Of a DNA stretch of 64,000 nucleotides, positions 55,141 through 62,515 are shown one piece after another; position 1 is the stretch's first letter, and each line of letters opens with the position of its first letter. A program made the position numbers and the translations under genes. Source of the DNA: Diadema setosum (lineage: Eukaryota > Echinodermata > Echinoidea > Diadematoida > Diadematidae). The stretch lies in assembly GCA_033980235.1 (NCBI GenBank), contig CM067068.1, forward strand, positions 32,583,046-32,647,045. The letters are read 5' to 3'. The notes under the pieces were generated by a model. The model saw only the letters and a list, made by a program, of their open reading frames with translations. It was not told where the DNA came from and did no database searches.

Positions 55141-58100
55141 AACTACTACTATTACTACTAGAGAGCTACTACTACAGTACTACTACTACTACTACTACTA
55201 CTACTACAACGACTACAACTACTACTACTGCTGCTGCTGCTACTACTACTTCAACTAAAACTACATCTTATAATAATGATAAATAACAACATTTGATAAG
55301 TTATGATGAGGTAAAGATGATAACATAATAAAAGTAGTAATAGTGATAATGATGATGATAATGACAAAGGCAACAATGATAAGAGTCATCATCAGTTACA
55401 ATCATATCCTGTAAAAGTGGAAATTTTTGAAGTGTTGAAATTTTTGTGCATTTAACGCAACTAAAAACTAGTGCAAAAATAAATGCATGCCAATATTATT
55501 GCTTGCCAGATGTTCTAGAAGTTGATGTCTTGACTTAAATCATATTAATGGTCTTATTTCAAAGGCATAATTTACCATTTGCAGATGAAACAAAAACCCA
55601 TCATTAGTGCTTCAAAATAGTTCTAAACTGTGAGTTTAGGATAGAAACAACCAATGTAAAAATTTGAACCAGTATAAATGATGTTAAGTATTGTTTAAAT
55701 GTGAACAATAGTTATAATAAAAATGTTTCCAAACTAAACTGTAAACAGTTATGGTTTAATGAGAAAAATAGAGATATCTCCTTATATTGTAGGCTTTATT
55801 ACAAACATTTTATATGGTAGGATGTTTTGTGATACAACTGACCTACACATACACTGTATGCATCAAAAGTGATATCCTGAACATTCTTTAAATCACTGCT
55901 CTCAATGGTAAGCAGGACCTTTAAGTATTTGCGTGTTTCGTGTAACCACTCTTGAAAATAGCAACCAACTAGAAAAGCACTTGGGGGGGGGGGGGGCAGA
56001 CTTTCGCCAAGCCAGCAGCTCATTTCCATGCATACCTGCGTACAATTTCCAAAAATAGAAGCCTTTTGTTTATGTTATCAGCTTCCAGCTGTGAGGTGCC
56101 TCGCCCAAGCATAGCACACACTTTAGTGTGCGTCAATGAAAACCTCCAGTATTTGCAGCTTGAACTCCCAAGTTCATTGACCATATATGCCAAACGATCA
56201 AAAATCCTTCAAAAAAACCCCAAAAAAGATTCCCAAATTCCAGTACCAAAATTTAATCACTCCTTTTGTCATTATTGAGTTTTCTTGCAAGTTTCATTCA
56301 AATCTGTCCACAACTTTTTGAGTTATCTTTCAAACAGACAAACAAGCAAACGCAAATGATCACATAACCTCCTGCTTCCTTGGCGGAAGTCATACTACAA
56401 TCATCTGACATGTGACATACACATAATTTATATGGCAGACTTTTCCTGCTATCTTGCTTCACTTTAGAGGTCCTGTTTACCTTTGGGAGCAGTGACTCAA
56501 AAAATGTTCAAGATATCACATTTGATGCACAGTAGGTCTGCAGTATCACAAAACATCCTATCATATATTTTTTTTTTTTTGCAATAAAACCTAAAATATA
56601 AGGAGATGTCAGCATTTTTCTCATTAAATCGTAACTGTAGACGGTTTAGTCTGGAAACAATTATATCATAACTATTGTTTACATTTTGTGTATTTAACAA
56701 TACTTAACATCGATTACACAGATTCAAATTTTTACAGTGGTTGTTTCTAAGATCTCTAACTCACATTTTGGAACTATTTTAAAGCATCATTGCTGGGTTT
56801 TTTGTTTCTTCTGCAAATGGTAAATTATGCCTTTAATAGAGCGTAGAGAGACAGAGTAAGGGAAGAGGAGAGAGAGAAAAAAAAATTTAGATTAGAGACA
56901 TTGATAGTTCTATACTTTCTTAGATACACTCTCATAAGTGTTGCCACTTCTAAGTATTCTAACATCAAGGAAGAGATGACAGTATCAGTTTCTGTACACG
57001 ACCAGACAATGGAAAATTGTTACATGCCTGACAATGGCGAGTTTGGCCCGTTGTTTCAGCTAATGACATTGACGTATTGCCACAGTGGCTGTTTCTGTGA
57101 CTATATGTCAGTAACTTAATCTGCTATGTTACAATATTATTTCTTCATATGGTATGCCATATGTTCTTCATAGATCAAAGCATGCCAACATGTGATCCGA
57201 TGTTACTACACGTACCTGCCCATAAGCAGGTAAGTACAAGGAAATACAATACACTATTACAACACAAGTGACAAGGATACAAGAATACACAAATACTTAC
57301 AAACAAAGATAATACATTTGATGAGACCATTTCAAAACAAAGATAAAATGATGCAATTCTGACATTACATTGATATAATATACTTAGTTTTTAAATTAGT
57401 AACAAATAAGAATATAAATTCCTGACACTCATCCAGTTATTTGATGCTATGAAAATACAAAACAGATAAAATAAACTTATTCATTAGTTTATATATTTGG
57501 AGCAAATCTTTGACCTTTAATATTACTGAATTTAATAGTACATTGGTTGCATTTTTTACAATCTACCATCATTACTATGTCAAAATGACAGTAATGATTC
57601 TCATTCAGAATGTTCCTCCTTCTCCTTCTCCTCCTCCTCATCCTCAGTAACCGCCACTGATCTAAAACATCCACTCATTATAAAGGGAAATTTTTCATTC
57701 TCACCCGCTGATGATGCTGGGGTACTTGATGCGCATCCAAGCTGCCAACATGCCCCCGTACGATCCCCCGAATGCCACGACAGGGACGTTCTCCGCACCT
57801 GCAGTCATGGCTTTCAGGTTGGTTACGAAGATGGCATAATCAGCCAAGGCCTGCTCGGCTGTAAGAAAGGCAAGATGAGCAAGATCCTGTAACACAATAG
57901 GAGAGAGAAAGAGTACAAGAATTCAGAAACAATTACATCAAATAGCATACATGGGACCATGTTGTTATGAACCACAGTAATTAACTGAACCTAATATATG
58001 TGGTCTTACAAATCAATTACAACAAATAAAAGTGCCCACATTTTTTGTGGTATGGTCGCATAGAGATTTTGAATAAGAGTTGTAAAAGTCACATCAAAAT

Positions 58101-60967
58101 ACTTCAGCATGAACGTCCATTAATTTCTGCATTATTTGAGCTCTATTTCTTTATTTCAAGATGTAACATCATCTTCATATATGATTTACATTTTATGGAT
58201 TGTCATAATATGATTAATGGGATAATTTCGACTTGACAGCACATTGTAAAACTTTTGCATCTTAAATTTTCCCTGAATTTGGCTACTTTGACAAAGAACA
58301 ACCGTGAATATTTATTTGTCCCTGTGACAAAAAAAGAAAGAAAGAAAGAAAGAAAAGAATTCTGAAGGAGTTGGATCAAACCTTGTACGAGTCATTGCCA
58401 TATGGCAATGATTTGCCGTAGTAACGATGTTCCGCAAAAACAACCAGCGCCTGGAAGTCTGGGGCTGTGTCCCACACAAAACCCTGTGAGTGATTTAGAA
58501 AGCAAATCAAGCAATGCATGAAGACATATTTAACAGAACATTACCAAAGTGTTGAAATTGTTTAGACTTCCGCAACAACAGAAAACTCCAATACTGTTTC
58601 TCATGCCAATTTCTTATGCTGTGAATATCAATGAATCAATGAATATTTATGTATCTCATGTGCATTTATTTCAGTAACAGTGTGATTGAGACATACCTGC
58701 AATTCTACAAATTAAAAAACTTGCCAATTACCACCACCAACATTTCTTTTCATGAGGCTATCAAAGCTAACATATCTTATTACTTTGATAGAAAAATAAA
58801 CATACTTTGGCATTAGCACTTTCAAATTCTTCTGAATTGATACTTTCAAAACAAACATGTTTATTATATAAGTATTTTACAGAGAGAGATATGTATATAG
58901 ATAGATAGATTGATAGATAGATAGATAGATAGACATTGCTTATTTATTTGTTCATTTATTTGTTTATTTCATATACACAATATAATTTTCATATTGCACA
59001 GTTACTATGGTAAATAGGATGGTAAAAGATTAGACTGACTCACGGTGTTATCACAAAACCAGGTAATGTCTCCCTCATTTCCAGTGTAGAAGAAGATCGG
59101 TCCTTGACCAGGTGTCCAGAACTTGTCCGAGATGAGGTAACGCATCTGAAACGTGTCGCTGTTGTGAAAGCTGAAGTGGTCAATCTATTTGTGGAGAAGG
59201 CATGGAAGAGAAGCTTAGAACTACATGTTACTAGATGTAACTAGATGATACAAGACAAGGTAAGACACAACAAGGCAAGAGAAGATGAGACAAAACACAC
59301 ACACACATGACACACACACACACACACAAAACAAAAACAAAAAAAAAAACTAGGCAACACTTTCAATAATTACATCACTACAACTTTGTACAACTACAAG
59401 AATGAGTTGTTTTGAGCTACAACATGAAAGTCAAGATCGATATCAATATCGACGCTTCTGGATAACTGATTTGGTTCAAATTCATGTGAGGTGATTGGAA
59501 ATATTAAAGCCCTAGGCCAAGTAAGCTGTCCAAAATTCAACTGGCATGGCAACCTTTGGCTACTCATTTAGTATCCATTTTGTGCGCAGTCAAATTTTGG
59601 CATGGGCGGCCAAATTTTAGCCAAATTATGACATGGGAAAAGATAAGTATTTTGGTGCAATTTGAGCATGATGAATTCTTATTGTGGGGCACTGTGCCAG
59701 TGTAGTAACCAGTAGTAACGCTGCACATTCAGGTCCATGCGATTAGCACAGTTCATACAAAGGAATTCAAGATATTTTTACAAAAGTCCATCAGTGCTGG
59801 ATAGTGCATCTCGCTTGCATTTGAGGGCATTTGAGCGCCGAAGTGCATTTGAGAGCCGAATTGAAGCACAACCGTTTTCTTCTAGAGTAAAATATCCCGT
59901 TTGCGGCAGTTTAAGCATTGTTAAGAGTTTTTCCAACTTGTAAACAAATCAGGCAAATTATTTTCAACCATTTCATATATCATAGACAAGATTATTCATT
60001 AATGCAATTGTTTTCATGAAAGAAATTTACCATTGACCAACGCAGTTTTCATGATTTACCAGGGCAAAACCCGGCACAATTTTCGCCGATAAGGGCGATA
60101 TGCGACGTAGTATTTCTGCTTGCGGCACGATGTACAATCCCTATGCAATACGCGCGTGCTCCGCGATCTTTAGCTGAACGCCTTCACATGTCTCGCGAAC
60201 ATTGCGTAAGCGCCAATTCCCATTGCGAAAGCACGTGAAAATAGCGTGCGCACATGCATTGGCCGCAAACAAGATCGCACTTCTGGCGGTGTTGTTGATG
60301 TCTTTCTCGTGTTTTTCTCATTTTTTTCGATGGTAACATCCACTTCCTGAAAAAATGGCGGCCCACATCGACTCGCGAAAATTCTATTTTATGTGAGGAT
60401 ATGTTTTCAAAATCCATGAACATCGAGAAAACGAAAAAAAATCCAGTTTCTTGGACCATTGTTTCTTAACTGTTATGTTAAGAAGTACCGAAAATTTCAT
60501 TTTGGATGCGATATATTGTCATTTAGGTGAGAAAATTTCACTTTCGTCAGAGATCGTGCCCATTTTATCGGTTGGTTTTTGTTGACTGCTAGTGTGTTAG
60601 TATATGTGTAGTGTGCATGTAACAGTGCAATGCTGTGTTTAGCTGTATATTACCGTGTATGTTGTACCTGCCGCGAACGGCTGCACGGCCGCTTACTGAC
60701 GCAGTTACTCCTATTTCTTAGTAGCCTATTGCTATATACGTTGTATATGGCATGCTCTAGGGATCTGATTATGTGTGTCCTGACCATCCATACCTGTTGT
60801 TCAAAGAAGAGTTCCTTGTGAGGGTAGCTGCAGCCCTGATCGCTGATCTTTGCCTCAAGACGGCTGTTGATATGTCGCCCAAACAACACGCCAGCAGCTG
60901 GAGAAACACAGCAGATTACACCACCGCACAGCAGCAGCACTGCTGGCCAGAAGTTCCCGCGGTCCAT
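38116..60967 (-). CDS. PRCP: Lysosomal Pro-X carboxypeptidase (prolylcarboxypeptidase), complete, 9 exons
   Basis: Exons on the - strand: 60967-60794, 59184-59044, 58483-58382, 57886-57705, 54962-54805, 53560-53388, 51453-51289, 50157-49970, 38320-38116. They sum to 1,488 nt, i.e. 495 residues plus TGA, close to the usual length of the family (S28 serine carboxypeptidases, which remove a C-terminal residue following proline in lysosomes or extracellularly). A hydrophobic signal peptide spans about residues 7-26. Catalytic Ser181 is in GGSYGGM, Asp433 in LLDPW, His458 in GAHHLDL. Sequons at N230, N339, N348, N418 and N483 fit a glycosylated luminal enzyme. DPP7, the S28 relative, is less likely given [12 protein letters not shown] and EQALADYA. 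The start is the first ATG before the signal peptide. Confidence 0.97.
39114..39767 (+). repeat. 71-bp tandem repeat array (about 9 units)
   Basis: The anchor ATGTCGGATGTTTGC-like string recurs at about 39185, 39256, 39327, 39397, 39469, 39540, 39611, 39681 and 39752, giving spacings of 70-72 bp. Each unit also has TTCGGAAATGAATARCRGTA and ATTCGGCTCCGKAWGATG. Units are 75-90% alike by eye. It lies inside the 8.6-kb element. Confidence 0.9.
41087..41614. repeat. 528-bp nested MITE with CGTTTACAC ends
   Basis: TAAAGCTACGTTTACACCAT on the left is mirrored by ATGTGTAAACGCGGCTTTTA on the right. TGCCGTGG-type blocks recur inside in both orientations. It contains a C(11) run near 41188. It is inserted in the 8.6-kb element, so it is younger than it. 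Confidence 0.65.
42500..42681. repeat. Fold-back element closed by poly-G and poly-C
   Basis: G(13) at the left and C(14-15) at the right enclose arms TTACGAACAACTTACGAGCG and its counterpart CACTCGTAAGTCGTTCGTA. The palindromic layout extends over about 180 bp with a central loop near 42590. Confidence 0.75.
43457..43810. repeat. Copy of the 590-bp TTAA element, right end not found
   Basis: Starts TTAACCCGTTCCTCC and shares with 19046-19635 the blocks ACAGGTTGGTAT, TTTCCATGGTCAACTAC and GGGCTCACAAA. Homology fades near 43810; no GGAACGGGTTAA end seen. Nested in the 8.6-kb element. Confidence 0.65.
44490..45480 (+). repeat. 320-335-bp tandem repeat array (3 units)
   Basis: CTTTTCAACAATAACRCRC recurs at about 44501, 44820 and 45154. 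Every unit carries GCGTTTAAACGCAGTTT, GCGTTTAAATACAGCG and TTTGATGGACTTGCAT, so the units themselves contain short inverted GCGTTTAAACGC palindromes. Internal to the 8.6-kb element. Confidence 0.85.
47694..47906. repeat. TACTGTA-ended MITE, second preserved copy
   Basis: 213 bp, TACTGTAAAAGTGGATATTT at the left and AAATTTCCACTTTTACAGTA at the right; collinear with 27195-27405 including TTCCGCGGAATC. TA target inferred. Confidence 0.85.
48750..48839. repeat. Near-perfect 90-nt hairpin
   Basis: The left arm ATATTGACTGGCCTCGAGGG continues to ATACCAGA, then AAATATT; the right arm returns AATATTT, a bulged A, TCTGGTAT and on to GGCCAGTCAATAT. That gives roughly 37 paired positions with one C/T difference, and a loop of about 14 nt. 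It lies in PRCP intron 8. It could be a short fold-back transposon relic or a hairpin RNA precursor. Confidence 0.8.
49263..49595. repeat. Self-complementary TTAA-flanked element, family A copy 4
   Basis: 333 bp with TTAAAGGGATG and CGATCCCTTTAA ends; contains TTTGGATATCTCAGCCATTT and CATGCTCTTTCATATTTCAT as in copies 1 and 2. Confidence 0.8.
49970..50157 (-). CDS. PRCP: PRCP exon 8
   Basis: 188 nt, residues 366-427 plus two bases of Ser428. The acceptor is taken as CTTAAAG before TCATGTACAGAA, because this alone gives [18 protein letters not shown] in frame with exon 7. A tempting acceptor 8 nt further in (GTACAG) would break the frame. Also encodes [19 protein letters not shown] and [14 protein letters not shown]. 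Donor GTAGGC. Confidence 0.92.
50267..50582. repeat. 316-bp fold-back element, GGCCCGAATTCAC ends
   Basis: TGGCCCGAATTCACGAAGGT at the left is mirrored by ACCTTTGTGAATTTGGGCCA at the right. Complementarity continues through ACCATGGACAAAAACCATGG and GCCAAGTGTCGCA blocks to about 110 bp per arm. ATT flanks both sides. Internal ATTTCGTNACRAAAT palindromes. In PRCP intron 7. Confidence 0.8.
50634..50726. repeat. TTAA-flanked fold-back element, copy 3
   Basis: 93 bp with TTTTGCTACAACACAGATAT inside and CGTCCTCAAAGGGTTAA at the right end; the left TTAA is mutated to TTGA. Confidence 0.65.
51289..51453 (-). CDS. PRCP: PRCP exon 7
   Basis: 165 nt, residues 311-365, phase 0 at both ends; acceptor CTTTACAG, donor GTTTGT. 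Encodes [38 protein letters not shown] and LGWGFQ. Two sequons (N339, N348) and conserved Cys residues of the family are present. Confidence 0.96.
51920..52691. mobile_element. 772-bp piggyBac-like non-autonomous element
   Basis: TTAACCCTAAAGGGGCCGGG on the left and CCCGGCCCTTTTAGGGTTAA on the right form an 18-bp inverted repeat with flanking TTAA. Subterminal GGATTCCGCCC/GGCGGATTCCACCC blocks also mirror each other. A C(19) run follows the left end near 51982. No coding capacity. TTAA plus CCC...GGG is the piggyBac signature. Confidence 0.75.
52882..52965. repeat. TTAA-flanked fold-back element, copy 4 (truncated)
   Basis: TTAACCCATTGAGGACACGC followed by GATTTTGCTATAACACGCAT; the right inverted end is missing and replaced by a CATAGACTACT duplication. 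Confidence 0.6.
53388..53560 (-). CDS. PRCP: PRCP exon 6
   Basis: 173 nt; the first two bases complete Ala253, the end is codon-aligned. Encodes [58 protein letters not shown] is a hallmark of PRCP. Acceptor CCCAAAG is weak in pyrimidines; donor GTACAA. Confidence 0.95.
54225..54295 (-). repeat. (GAT)n microsatellite (CAT/ATC on + strand)
   Basis: About 70 bp of CATCAT/CACCAT units in PRCP intron 5, embedded in a wider ATC-rich stretch (53920-54600). Confidence 0.9.
54679..54764 (-). repeat. Pure (GAT)n array next to the exon 5 donor
   Basis: About 28 uninterrupted ATC units on the + strand, GAT in PRCP transcription, starting 41 nt beyond the exon 5 donor. Purity implies recent expansion. 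Asp/Met-only frames here are artefacts. Confidence 0.95.
54805..54962 (-). CDS. PRCP: PRCP exon 5
   Basis: 158 nt; the first base completes Gly200, the last base opens Ala253. Encodes [60 protein letters not shown] follows the nucleophile region and lines the active site in this family. Acceptor TTGGTCAG, donor GTATGG. It sits between a (TAG)n array upstream and a (GAT)n array downstream. Confidence 0.96.
55034..55256 (-). repeat. (TAG)n array upstream of PRCP exon 5
   Basis: About 220 bp of ACT/CTA triplets on the + strand (TAG on the transcribed strand) with CAA, CTG and ATT interruptions. It begins about 72 nt upstream of the exon 5 acceptor. Confidence 0.95.
55561..56833. repeat. Large inverted repeat, arms of about 245-255 bp
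   Basis: 55561-55803 starts AAAGGCATAATTTACCATTT and is mirrored by 56578-56833 ending AAATGGTAAATTATGCCTTT. Shared internal landmarks are TAAATC/GATTTA-type TTAATGAGAAAA and AGGAGATATCTC-like blocks. A spacer of about 770 bp separates the arms. It is either one fold-back element or two oppositely oriented copies. Confidence 0.75.
56045..56395 (+). mobile_element. RTE-like retroelement 3' end or derived SINE
   Basis: Contains CAAATCTGTCCACAACTTTT, GAGTTATCTTTCAAACAGAC and ATAACCTCCTGCTTCCTTGG, a 3' tail string I associate with RTE-type retroposons in many invertebrates. No reverse transcriptase frame present. Lies between the inverted arms of PRCP intron 4. Confidence 0.5.
57705..57886 (-). 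CDS. PRCP: PRCP exon 4 (nucleophile exon)
   Basis: 182 nt, residues 140-199 plus two bases of Gly200. Acceptor TGTTACAG, donor GTGAGA. Encodes [34 protein letters not shown], then [17 protein letters not shown] with catalytic Ser181 in the G-x-S-x-G nucleophile elbow. Confidence 0.97.
58329..58357 (+). repeat. (AAAG)n tract
   Basis: About seven AAAG units on the + strand, about 25 nt past the PRCP exon 3 donor on the transcribed strand (CTTT there). Confidence 0.85.
58382..58483 (-). CDS. PRCP: PRCP exon 3
   Basis: 102 nt, residues 106-139, phase 0. Acceptor ACTCACAG; donor GTTTGA is weak (no purine at +3). Encodes [41 protein letters not shown] is a signature of S28 enzymes. Confidence 0.96.
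58896..58934 (+). repeat. (TAGA)n microsatellite
   Basis: About ten TAGA units in PRCP intron 2. Confidence 0.9.
59044..59184 (-). CDS. PRCP: PRCP exon 2
   Basis: 141 nt, residues 59-105, phase 0. Acceptor CAAATAG, donor GTGAGT. Encodes [47 protein letters not shown]. The FYTGNEGDI loop forms the oxyanion side of the fold in this family. Confidence 0.97.
59185..60793 (-). other. PRCP intron 1, 1.6 kb
   Basis: Has a CA/ACAC tract (59298-59345) next to exon 2 and a CG-rich block at 60060-60300 (many GCG/CGC words) whose identity I cannot name. No exon or gene recognised. Confidence 0.75.
60794..60967 (-). CDS. PRCP: PRCP exon 1 with signal peptide
   Basis: 174 nt, residues 1-58, ends CAG before donor GTATGG. 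Starts [20 protein letters not shown], a basic residue followed by a hydrophobic core and small residues (signal peptide), then a propeptide-like [14 protein letters not shown] and KELFFEQQ joining IDHF of exon 2. The frame extends a little further upstream without another ATG; the chosen ATG is therefore the only start. Confidence 0.92.
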
Positions 60968-62515
60968 TCTGCCGGACGACTCGTCCCTGCTGGGGCGCAG
61001 CAGATACACTGGTCGAAGAAGCGTAGAGCCAGAAATGGTTTCTCTTCTTAGATTGCTACAGCTTTAAATCATTGTCCATGGAACCCTTGTAAACAAATTT
61101 CAGCGTTCAAGAGGAAATGAATACAGCTGGGGGAAAAATATGAATGAGCTCAATGCAGCGCCGACAGTCGAACTCGCTTTACACACATAAACTGTAGGCA
61201 GGAAAGTCGCGGCTTTGATCAGGTGACCAGTCACAAGACCAAACAAGCACGTGTGGCATCGTCAGCGGATAACGTTTCTTCTTCTTGTTGGTAGTCTGCT
61301 TCCTTCAACCTAAAAGATTTTTGCAGATCTCGGTGACAGTAGGGTGCACGTTTGTTCGGCAAGGAGAAACCTAAGGATCCTTGAATAGCTCTGATGATTC
61401 ATCTGTCCGACTATAGTGGAAAAATTTTAAGAATTGAACGAAAAATCACAACTTAAAGGGCCGGCGGAGCGTTTTCAAAGGGGGGGGGGGGGGGGGGGAG
61501 GGGCACTTCAGGGTTTCATGAGCTAACAAACAAAAAATAAATAAATGAAATAAATAAATAAAAGGGTCTTCAGGTCATCTCCCCCCTTCCACTTTCGGGT
61601 TTCTTCAGCTGACAAACAAATTTAAAAAAAGGGTCTTCAGCGCAAAAAACATAACCTTATCACGCTCACACTTTAATAAGATCTCTGTCTATTTCTTTTT
61701 AGTGGCACTTACGTACTTCCGGGTTAAAAAGTTGGGGGGGGGGGGACCCAAAATGATGACACCTTATGTATTCCTGTGTATGGTCACAGAGGTGAGTCCC
61801 TGGTATGGTGCACGGTTTTGGCCAGCCATGCATAGAATGTAGGTCCTACGGGGTTTGGAGCATTTCTAACAACATGCTTTTACTCAACACTCGTCGCCCG
61901 CCCGCCGCGGCAGAAGGCTCAAAACCTCTGGAATATGATGGCCACAATCATATCATGAAGTTACATGTTCATATGAAATAGCTGTAAAACTCTGTCAAAT
62001 TATGTCATTAAAAAAAAAAAAAAAACAGATTATAGGGTGAAATTTCATGCTGGAGTCCTTCTACTGGGCAAGAGACGCACTAAGAAAATGTAGTGTCTCT
62101 TTAGCGACAAAAAGAAAGAAAAAAAGGAGAACAATGTATAAATTAGCCTATATACTTATAAAATAAAACTGAACCACTGAAACCAAGTTTATGCTGTAAT
62201 CACCAACAGTTTATTTCGACACACAAATTTTCGAGTGATTCGTTCTTTTTCAAGTGTGACATCAAGAACACTTGATTACAAGTACCTAAGCGTCGTTGAT
62301 GCGTTTTTTGATAATCAGAGAAAGTAAATCAAAGTCCCTACTGCCGGTTATAATGACACCATTCTTCTCCAATATTACTCCTTGGTCTTGAGATGCTTAG
62401 ATTATTATTCAGATTGATGATGTTTTCTTTAAGAGTAAAACATTCTGTCAGATGAGATGGGGCATTTTGCTCAGAGCTTGATAGACTTATTGAAGCAAAT
62501 GTTGGGTACGACTAG
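60968..62515. other. PRCP 5' flank and intergenic DNA
   Basis: Presumed 5' UTR and promoter of PRCP lie just above 60967. No TATA box is obvious. Further out are G runs near 61483-61498 and 61734-61744, an A run near 62010, and a unique-looking stretch at 62170-62500. No gene recognised. Confidence 0.65.
61215..61256 (-). promoter_or_regulatory. Candidate E-box cluster upstream of PRCP
   Basis: About 285 bp above the PRCP ATG, CCACACGTGCTT (CACGTG at 61248-61253) and GGTCACCTGATC lie within 42 bp. CACGTG sites near lysosomal genes are bound by TFEB-class factors in vertebrates (the CLEAR motif). The flanks here fit it only partly, so this is a suggestion from position and product. Confidence 0.3.

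Larger units (their letters stand above)
54963..57704 (-). other. PRCP intron 4, 2.7 kb
   Basis: Contains a (CTA)n array (55034-55256), a partial TACTGTA-type fragment (about 55409-55550), a pair of 240-bp inverted arms (55561-56833) with an RTE-like tail between them, and AT-rich sequence to 57704. Confidence 0.8.

Noticed and set aside
60968..61009. Longer N-terminus for PRCP (extra 14 codons from a GTG)
   Set aside because: No ATG in that extension, and the ATG at 60967 directly precedes a good signal peptide.
62170..62500. Possible Penelope-like retroelement remnant on the - strand
   Set aside because: AAAAAGAACGAATCACTCGA-type wording is reminiscent only; no reverse transcriptase or endonuclease frame could be read.
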